37,915 nt of DNA from Candidatus Cloacimonadota bacterium (GTDB lineage Bacteria > Cloacimonadota > Cloacimonadia > Cloacimonadales > TCS61). The stretch is taken from positions 205,979 through 243,893 of the forward strand of contig JAIPIH010000002.1 of assembly GCA_021734835.1 (NCBI GenBank). Direction: 5' to 3'. The notes under the pieces are model-generated. The model saw nothing but the letters and a program-made list of their open reading frames with translations. It had not been told where the DNA came from and did not search any database. This document shows positions 27,463-33,531 of the stretch, piece by piece (position 1 is the first letter of the stretch; the number at the start of each line of letters is the position of its first letter). A program made the position numbers and the translations under genes.

Positions 27463-28214
27463 TATTCACCTCCTCCTTTGGATCTATCACGGAAGTTGCC
27501 AAGTGGAAATGTTGGTAACATATTCTCTTTTGCCCAATCCATAGCTTTTGCAGGATCCATCCCCCAGTTTGTAGGGCATGTGGAAATAAATTCCACAAAA
27601 GTAAAACCCTTTCCTTCTTTGTTGAATTGCATTGCTTTCTTAACTACCTTCTTAGCCTTAATAATATCTTGAGGAGAAAGGAGAGACACCCTTTCTATAA
27701 AATAAGGTGTTCGCAAAGAATTCAGTAATTCACAAGCTTGGATAGGATATCCAATGTCTTTTTCATCACGACCGTAGGGAGAAGTGGATGTTTTCATTCC
27801 GGGTAACGTAGTTGGGGCCATTTGTCCGCCTGTCATTCCATAGATCGCATTATTCACAAAAAAAACCGTGATATTCTCACCTCTATTTGCGGCATGAATT
27901 ATCTCAGCAGTACCAATTGCGGCGAGATCCCCATCTCCCTGATAAGTGAAAACATGCATATCGGGACGGGCTCGTTTCATACCCGTTGCGACAGCTGGAG
28001 CTCTTCCATGGGCAGCTTCCGCCATGTCACAATCAAAAAATTTATAAGCAAAAACTGAACATCCAACTGGTGCAACTCCCATAATATTATTTCTCATATC
28101 CAGTTCATCTATTGCTTCTGCGATCAATCTATGGGAAATTCCATGTGTACAGCCCGGACAATATGTAAATTGCAGATCAGTTAATGCTTTTGGTCTTTGT
28201 GCTATTATTTCCAT
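27462..28214 (-). CDS. korB: 2-oxoacid:ferredoxin oxidoreductase, beta subunit (ThDP)
   Basis: 250 residues. FTYCPGCTHGISHRLIAEAI and PVGCSVFAY supply conserved cysteines; GDGDLAAIGTAEIIHAANRGENITVFFVNN is the thiamine-diphosphate motif. It binds ThDP and an Fe-S cluster and decarboxylates the 2-oxoacid. ATG 28214, after AGGGGGA, gives a normal N-terminus; a longer frame at 28277 overlaps korA. Confidence 0.92.
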   Translation of the reverse strand: MEIIAQRPKALTDLQFTYCPGCTHGISHRLIAEAIDELDMRNNIMGVAPVGCSVFAYKFFDCDMAEAAHGRAPAVATGMKRARPDMHVFTYQGDGDLAAIGTAEIIHAANRGENITVFFVNNAIYGMTGGQMAPTTLPGMKTSTSPYGRDEKDIGYPIQACELLNSLRTPYFIERVSLLSPQDIIKAKKVVKKAMQFNKEGKGFTFVEFISTCPTNWGMDPAKAMDWAKENMLPTFPLGNFRDRSKGGGE

Positions 28215-28224
28215 GTTATTCCCC

Positions 28225-29304
28225 CTATTTTTCCATAATCTTCGCTTTGATCTCTTTCGGAGTGAACAAAATACCACCCACTTTCCCTAGAAATTCAACA
28301 GGTAATTTTCCATTCACTGCCAGTTTTACATCCTCGATCATCTGACCTAAATTCAATTCGCAAACAACAACTTTTTTTACATTATCGTTTAGTGCATCTG
28401 AGACAGCTTTATAAGGATACGGCCAAACAGAAATCGGTCTGATCAATCCAACGCTTGTGCCTTCATCTTTTAATTCATCGATGGCAGATTTCACAATTCT
28501 GGCGGCAGTACCGAAGGCTACAACAACAACTTCGTTGTCTTTAGAAATATTATATTCTTCGTGTCTCTGTTCATTTTTCACTATCTTATCGTATTTCTTT
28601 CCCAATTTGATAACATGCTGTTCCAGAACAAGCGGATCGATCTCAAGTGAATTTATTTCATGATGATGATGATTTGGTTCATCTTGATTCGGATGCATGC
28701 ACCAGTCATAATGCTGCTCATCTAATTTTTTCAATTCAGCCTCGGTTTTAGGATCTTTAAACTCTACAGGCTCCATCATTTGACCCAGAAGACCGTCCGA
28801 GAGTATGATAACAGGATTTCTATATTTATCACCCAACTCAAAAGCAAGATCAGCCATATCGGCAAACTCCTGTACAGTGCTTGGTGCCAACACAATGCAT
28901 TTATAATCACCATGTCCACCGCCTTTAGTTGCCTGGAAATAATCACCTTGAGCAGGTTGTATATCACCAAGTCCGGGACCACCTCTTTGCACATTAACAA
29001 TAACAGCGGGTAAATTAGCACCTGCGATATAAGAAATGCCTTCCATTTTAAGAGAAATACCAGGAGATGAAGACGAAGTCATAACTCTCTTTCCGCAACC
29101 CGAAGCTCCATAGACCATGTTGATAGCTGCAACTTCGCTTTCTGCCTGGACAAAAGTCCCTCCAGCTTTCGGCATCATTTTAGCCATATATTCGATCAGT
29201 TCACTTTGAGGAGTGATGGGATAGGCAAAATATAACCTGCAGCCGGCTCGTAAAGCTGCTTCTGCAACTGCTTCGTTGCCTTTCATCAAAACCTTTTCAG
29301 CCAT
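28225..29304 (-). CDS. korA: 2-oxoacid:ferredoxin oxidoreductase, alpha subunit
   Basis: 359 residues. KGNEAVAEAALRAGCRLYFAYPITPQSELIEYMA is the alpha-subunit N-terminus; TSSSSPGISLKMEGISYIAGANLPAVIVNVQRGGPGLGDIQPAQGDYF is the conserved core. A His-rich loop (HPNQDEPNHHHHE) lies near residues 204-216. Start at 29304 with GGAGG nine bases upstream rather than four codons earlier. The complex links 2-oxoacid oxidation to ferredoxin reduction and CoA ester formation. Confidence 0.93.
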   Translation of the reverse strand: MAEKVLMKGNEAVAEAALRAGCRLYFAYPITPQSELIEYMAKMMPKAGGTFVQAESEVAAINMVYGASGCGKRVMTSSSSPGISLKMEGISYIAGANLPAVIVNVQRGGPGLGDIQPAQGDYFQATKGGGHGDYKCIVLAPSTVQEFADMADLAFELGDKYRNPVIILSDGLLGQMMEPVEFKDPKTEAELKKLDEQHYDWCMHPNQDEPNHHHHEINSLEIDPLVLEQHVIKLGKKYDKIVKNEQRHEEYNISKDNEVVVVAFGTAARIVKSAIDELKDEGTSVGLIRPISVWPYPYKAVSDALNDNVKKVVVCELNLGQMIEDVKLAVNGKLPVEFLGKVGGILFTPKEIKAKIMEK

Positions 29305-29316
29305 AAATTCCTCCAT

Positions 29317-29520
29317 TTATTTTTCTATTGTAATTGCAACATCAGGACATGCTACATAACACAGTTTACAAGCTATGCAAGCACTTTGATCAACACATTC
29401 AGCATAATGATATCCTTTGGTATTGATTTTCTCAGAAAATTTGATTATTTTTTTTGGACAGGCCGGGATACATAATCCGCAACCTTTGCAAAGGTTCGCA
29501 TCAACTATCATTCTTGCCAT
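29317..29520 (-). CDS. korD: 2[4Fe-4S] ferredoxin subunit
   Basis: 67 residues with two CxxCxxCxxxCP clusters (CKGCGLCIPACP and CIACKLCYVACP). It is the electron-accepting subunit and first gene of the korDABC operon. AAGGAG lies about six bases before the ATG. Confidence 0.93.
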   Translation of the reverse strand: MARMIVDANLCKGCGLCIPACPKKIIKFSEKINTKGYHYAECVDQSACIACKLCYVACPDVAITIEK

Positions 29521-29554
29521 AAATTGCTCCTTAATATTTCAATTTTTTTTATGC

Positions 29555-29587
29555 TGTAGAATCTTTTTATTAAGCTGAATTTGTCAA
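29555..29587 (-). promoter_or_regulatory. Putative kor operon promoter, shared element with der
   Basis: On the minus strand TTGACA (29587-29582), then A, ATTCAGCTTA and AAAAGATT. It matches the der element in 24 of 28 positions. It is 62 bases before the korD ATG. The rest of the 158-base gap (29521-29678) holds no gene that I can see. Confidence 0.5.
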
Positions 29588-29678
29588 CCGGATTGTGGAA
29601 AAATAATCATTTATTAATTCCTTTTAAAATTTTTTTGCAGCTTATGTTTTTGATATTTTTATTCGTTAAAAATCTTTA

Positions 29679-31493
29679 TCAATAAAACCTGAAATTCTCC
29701 AGTTTCATCTGTTTATTCATATCCCATTCGCCAGGCTGCCAGTTACGAACATGGATGAGCGGATCATCTCCTCGAAAATCAATAAGTAAGAATAAATAGC
29801 CTTCATCCTTGTAAGTGATGGAATAGTAATTCTGCTTCATGGAAACGCCATAAACATTGGCGACCGGCGCCTTGCTGATCTCGAAGGTATCGAACTGCAG
29901 CCAGACGAATCTGTTGCGGGCAAAAACTTCCTTCTGGCTGGCAATGTGTTCCTGCTTGGTTTTCTTCAAATAAATGATCTCGTCATCAGAAAAATCAGTG
30001 GAAATTTCTTTATCGAGTTTGGTACGTTTCACCACCTTTCCAGTAATGATGATCGCATCTTCGGAATAGAGCGTTTCCACATCTTCGATGTTTTTGGTGG
30101 TATAGGAAGTCTTGTAATTCTCCAGAAACTTGATGGCGATCTGCCGAAAATCCCAATCACCCGCTGCCACGCCTCTGGTTTCAAATAGCTTATGTAATGT
30201 GGGATTGATCGTGTAGGCAAAATTGTATATCCTGCCGATGTCATCAAAATCGATCACAACAGTTTCATTACGGGTGGGAAAGCCTTCACAGCTTACAGCC
30301 ACCCCAAACTGACGCGCTTCCCAACCCACATCCGTTTTATTGATCTGCACGGTTTGCGGATATTTTAAAAGTTTAGTATGATTGCAATCGATCACCTGCC
30401 GGAGGCGCTTTGTAATTTTTTCATCGGTAAAGATCGTTTCATCATCCAGATATTCATTTTCCAGCATAGTGAAGAGAATTACCAGATTTTTGGCGAAATC
30501 TTCCAGAACCGGACAATTTGCCTCATTGATAAACTTGATATTCAGATCGGAAACCTGGCGTTTTTTCGGTTTGATCTGCTCTACTTTTTTCTTTTTCAAT
30601 GGAATTTTCCGATATTCCTGCAATTCTTCCATTTCAAATAGACGGCTCAATATCTGGGTCTGTTCATTGTAGCTGTTGTAAATATTTTCCTTCAAATCGA
30701 TCTTCAATGATAGTTTTTCCATGTATTCATATTCCTTTCCGTATAACTCAATTTGCAACAGGTTGGAATTTGTTTTTACGGGAATAAAATCATGCAGGTC
30801 ATAATATTCGATGTTCAAATCATGCACCGGCTTGCCTTGATGGGAAAAATCCAGCACAATGCTGCGGGTTTCGTGCTCAAAGACGTTTGATACTACATTG
30901 ATGCGGATGTCTCTGGCAATGCTGCGGATCTGCTGAAAGATGATCTCGGAATTATAAGTTCTGCCTTCCCATTCCACGCAGCCATCCGGCAGGGCTTCGA
31001 TCGCCAGCGCGGCGCGGTAGTAATTGCGGAACGCTTTGCCCAGTTGGTTTGTCTTCAGGTTATCTCCGGCATCCCGCAGAAATCCGCAGATCTCGGTTTT
31101 TTTATTTTCAAAGATGAGCCGGTAATCCTCTTTTCTGATGTAGCGGAAGATATGAAAATTGGGTCCCTGTTTGTAGGAGAGCAGCTTCACATCCGGCAGG
31201 CGACCGTAAGTGTAAATCCCTGCCACTTTTTCCAGTTCCTCTTCGTCCAGTGGATTTTCGCCGTCTATGGTGCGGTTGATGATCTGCGATGAAACAACCA
31301 CAAAGATGCTTCTCATCATTTCCTGCAAAGCTTTCTGATCGGTTTCCATGCGCTGCCTGCCTTCGGCGTAACCGAAATAATACACATCCGGCTGAGATTG
31401 AATAGAAGTGATTTGATGCTTGATGGCATCCGGTTTTTGGGCGGATAGCATTATTGAGAATAAAATAATAAAAATTATTAAATAACGTTTCAT
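29679..31493 (-). CDS. Large exported LPP20-like protein with NTF2-like tail
   Basis: 604 residues. A signal peptide (1-18, SIMLSAQ). VYYFGYAEGRQRMETDQKALQEMMRSIFVVVSSQI (about 38-72) resembles the LPP20 helix region. A helical stretch around residues 130-190 may be TPR-like. DWDFRQIAIKFLENYKTSYTTKNIEDVETLYSEDAIIITG (near 472-511) with a C-terminal FLLIDFRGDDPLIHVRNWQPGEWD looks like an NTF2/SnoaL-type domain. I do not know the function. AAGGAG before ATG 31493 decides the start. Its DNA is visibly more GC-rich than the kor genes or the RT, and similar to the DGR target gene upstream. Confidence 0.75.
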   Translation of the reverse strand: MKRYLIIFIILFSIMLSAQKPDAIKHQITSIQSQPDVYYFGYAEGRQRMETDQKALQEMMRSIFVVVSSQIINRTIDGENPLDEEELEKVAGIYTYGRLPDVKLLSYKQGPNFHIFRYIRKEDYRLIFENKKTEICGFLRDAGDNLKTNQLGKAFRNYYRAALAIEALPDGCVEWEGRTYNSEIIFQQIRSIARDIRINVVSNVFEHETRSIVLDFSHQGKPVHDLNIEYYDLHDFIPVKTNSNLLQIELYGKEYEYMEKLSLKIDLKENIYNSYNEQTQILSRLFEMEELQEYRKIPLKKKKVEQIKPKKRQVSDLNIKFINEANCPVLEDFAKNLVILFTMLENEYLDDETIFTDEKITKRLRQVIDCNHTKLLKYPQTVQINKTDVGWEARQFGVAVSCEGFPTRNETVVIDFDDIGRIYNFAYTINPTLHKLFETRGVAAGDWDFRQIAIKFLENYKTSYTTKNIEDVETLYSEDAIIITGKVVKRTKLDKEISTDFSDDEIIYLKKTKQEHIASQKEVFARNRFVWLQFDTFEISKAPVANVYGVSMKQNYYSITYKDEGYLFLLIDFRGDDPLIHVRNWQPGEWDMNKQMKLENFRFY

Positions 31494-31507
31494 TATTCTC
31501 CTTTTGA

Positions 31508-31765
31508 TAACGCCGTGAACGGCGTAATTATTTTTTGATTTCGCTCTAATCCTATCCCTGAAGGGATAGGCTATTTTATTATTTTCCAAACAATTATCAT
31601 GCTATCAATAACCTATGCCTTCAATAGACTATGCGTTTACGCATAGAATCGAATAAACGAACGAAATCCAATTATTTTTTCCCTCACACCGTTCACGGCG
31701 TTACAATTCTCAAACGCTCTGAAGGACGTTTTATTCGGGATTTCGCCTTTTTCCCAGCCCTGAAG
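31508..31765. repeat. Cluster of GA-centred palindromes (REP-like)
   Basis: Several short hairpins lie in the gene-free stretch 31494-31924: ACGCCGT-GA-ACGGCGT (about 31510-31525), CCTATCCCT-GA-AGGGATAGG (31551-31570), CTATGCGT-TT-ACGCATAG (31629-31646), ACACCGT-TC-ACGGCGT (about 31686-31701, an inverted near copy of the first), AACGCTCT-GA-AGGACGTT (about 31713-31730), and CCCAGCCCT-GA-AGGACTGGG (about 31753-31772). GGCTATT follows two of them. They look like repetitive extragenic palindromes; a role as terminators is possible. Confidence 0.7.
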
Positions 31766-31887
31766 GACTGGGCTATTTGAAACCAAAATTAATCTTCCGG
31801 CTTTCGAGAATAAACCTACTAACCACATAAAATTACTTCGGTTATTACTAACACCGGACATCAAACTGGACTCCCATTATTGCTCTC

Positions 31888-31912
31888 TCTGCAATTCGTT
31901 CTGAAATGCAGA
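31888..31912 (-). other. Hairpin 3' of the template repeat
   Basis: TCTGCA (31888-31893) and TGCAGA (31907-31912) form a short stem just past the TR on the coding strand. It may fold the 3' part of the TR RNA; the evidence is only the inverted repeat. Confidence 0.3.
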
Positions 31913-31924
31913 TTCTGGCTATAG

Positions 31925-32043
31925 AAAGTATTCGAGAAACGAAAACCGTTGTTGTTGTTGCTGTTGTCGGGATTGTTGTTGTTGCGATTTGCCACCCGGC
32001 AGTTGTTGTCGTTGTTGTTCCATGAACCGCCACGCAAAATTTG
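31925..32043 (-). repeat. DGR template repeat (TR) with IMH*-like end
   Basis: On the minus strand this segment begins CAAATTTTGCG and ends GGTTTTCGTTTCT followed by an imperfect tail CGAATACTTTCT (31936-31925). It aligns without gaps to the VR at 33536-33654 (constant offset 1611). Over the 108 bases 31936-32043 all 24 differences fall on TR adenines. It is rich in AAC codons, so its reading frame gives WNNNDNNCRVANR...PDNSNNNNGFRF. It starts 23 bases after the RT stop. It should be transcribed as the RNA template for mutagenic reverse transcription; the Asn-rich open frame is a by-product. Confidence 0.96.
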
Positions 32044-32066
32044 GCTCTGTTTCTGTTCGACACCCT

Positions 32067-33137
32067 TCATATTGCCAACCTATAATTCTTTCTTCCATCC
32101 GAAAATTGATATTCGGTTATAATCTGTTCTACTATCTTATTACAATGACCCGAATTGAAGTAACCAAGATGACCATTGAAGCTGAGAATAATATCATTTA
32201 TTGAAACTTCTCTGAATGAAAAAGCACGAAGTTTTCGTTTGAAGCGAACTAAATTTCTATTTTGCAATTTGATAGTATTATCTTTAAATCGAAAACCAAG
32301 AAAATTTACTCCATGTTTTGTCTTTGAAATTGCGTTTTTATGTGGATGAACATGAAGTCGGATCTCTGATAAAAATGATTCAATTTCTTTCTTAATTCTA
32401 TAAATAATATCCTTATCATCACCGAAAATAAGAATATCATCCATATACCTGATGTAAAACTTCTGTTGAAGATGTTCTTTGCAGAAATGATCGAATTCCG
32501 ACAAATAATAATTCGCAAAAAGCTGGCTGGTCAAATTCCCGATGGGTAATCCCCTGCTTCTACCATAATCAAAAATATTATCGTCTTCAAAAGGAAGATA
32601 GTAATCGGAACTTGATTTGTAGGTTTCCAATAGACTTTTCAGCAAATTCATAAGTTGGGGATCTTTGATCTTGCGCTGCAATTTATTTATGAGGATTTCA
32701 TGATCTATAGTATAGAAGTATTTCTGAATATCGAATTTATATACATATTCACATTGCTGATACATCCAGAATGCTCTTCTCACAGCATGATGGAGACCTT
32801 TTCCTCTGCGGCAGGCAAATGTGTCTGCAATCATGGATTTATCAAGAATAGGTTCTAAAATGTTGCAGATAGCATGATGAACTACTCTATCTTTGAAGGG
32901 CGCACAAGAAATCAACCGTTCTTTTGGTTCCTTTATTATGAAATGTTTATATCCGGAAAAGCTGAAATTATTCTGCAATAGCGACTCTTGAATATTTAAT
33001 AGATTATTTTCCAGATTATATTCAAAATCCGCTACTTCCTCTTTGCTTCTTTTGCTTTTTCGTGCTTTCTTGAAAGCAGTTACAAGATTCTTCCAACTAC
33101 AGATTTCCTGATAAACGTAACCGATGCGTTTAGGCAT
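32067..33137 (-). CDS. DGR reverse transcriptase
   Basis: 356 residues. RT motifs in order: KERLISCAPFKDRVVHHAI (73-90), the first catalytic aspartate in YKFDIQKYF (D136), GLPIGNLTSQ (196-205), and YMDD (231-234) in YIRYMDDILIFG, then GVNFLGFRF (276-284). GNLTSQ fits the (I/V/L)GxxxSQ form typical of DGR RTs, in place of the QGxxxSP of retrons and group II introns. No maturase or endonuclease domain. It copies TR RNA with errors at adenines. The start overlaps the avd stop by 8 bases; the C-terminus is followed directly by the TR. Confidence 0.97.
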   Translation of the reverse strand: MPKRIGYVYQEICSWKNLVTAFKKARKSKRSKEEVADFEYNLENNLLNIQESLLQNNFSFSGYKHFIIKEPKERLISCAPFKDRVVHHAICNILEPILDKSMIADTFACRRGKGLHHAVRRAFWMYQQCEYVYKFDIQKYFYTIDHEILINKLQRKIKDPQLMNLLKSLLETYKSSSDYYLPFEDDNIFDYGRSRGLPIGNLTSQLFANYYLSEFDHFCKEHLQQKFYIRYMDDILIFGDDKDIIYRIKKEIESFLSEIRLHVHPHKNAISKTKHGVNFLGFRFKDNTIKLQNRNLVRFKRKLRAFSFREVSINDIILSFNGHLGYFNSGHCNKIVEQIITEYQFSDGRKNYRLAI

Positions 33138-33468
33138 TATTGTTCTGTCCTTTCAACCAACCGCCCAATTGATTTCCAATCAAATTTAGTTGTTTGGAGG
33201 TGAATTCATATTCTTTATCTGTAACCAATTTTATATCATAGCTTAAACGAATGTAATGCCTCAATATTTCCAATTGCAAATTTGCTTTCTGGAGCAATGA
33301 TCTGCGTTCTTTAGTATATTTTGCTTCAATAAGCAACTCCATGATATTAAGAAGCAAATTCTCTAATCTTTCTCCGAAAGTATATCTGAAATTTCTGGGA
33401 AATTTTGCTATTTTCAGCAAAATCCATTTCAGAAAATCATAATAGTCATTGATGATCTTAGCATCCAT
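33130..33468 (-). CDS. avd: Avd-like four-helix accessory protein of the DGR
   Basis: 112 residues, almost all helical, basic. FLKWILLKIAKFPRNFRYTFGERLENLLLNIMELLIEAKY, then a second pair of helices (RRSLLQKANLQLEILRHYIRLSYDIKLVTDKEYEF...LNLIGNQLGGWLKG), matches the bAvd four-helix bundle family, which forms a pentamer that binds the RT and TR RNA. No clear Shine-Dalgarno sequence before the ATG; the target-gene hairpin is 16 bases upstream. Overlaps the RT start, so translation is probably coupled. Confidence 0.9.
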   Translation of the reverse strand: MDAKIINDYYDFLKWILLKIAKFPRNFRYTFGERLENLLLNIMELLIEAKYTKERRSLLQKANLQLEILRHYIRLSYDIKLVTDKEYEFTSKQLNLIGNQLGGWLKGQNNNA

Positions 33469-33483
33469 AAAAAATCAAATTTT

Positions 33484-33505
33484 TCGGTTCGATAAATCGA
33501 ACCGA
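33484..33505 (-). other. DGR hairpin/cruciform just past the VR
   Basis: A perfect inverted repeat, TCGGTTCGAT-AA-ATCGAACCGA, 27 bases past the target stop and about 41 bases from the strict VR end. In the Bordetella phage and other DGRs a similar hairpin downstream of the VR is required for efficient retrohoming. No T run follows at once on the minus strand, which argues against a plain terminator. Confidence 0.7.
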
Positions 33506-33531
33506 TGTAAAAAGGTAAAAAAGTAACATTT

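Noticed and set aside
29521..29678. tRNA or riboswitch in intergenic gaps
   Set aside because: I searched the gaps above 100 bases by eye for cloverleaf ends and riboswitch cores and found none; a covariance search would be decisive.
31861..32070. Asn-rich 69-residue open frame as a normal protein gene
   Set aside because: It is the DGR template repeat read as codons; the Asn run comes from mutable AAC triplets that match the VR.
32067..33137. Retron or group II intron reverse transcriptase
   Set aside because: GNLTSQ in motif 4, no maturase domain, the neighbouring Avd gene and a TR/VR pair all point to a DGR.
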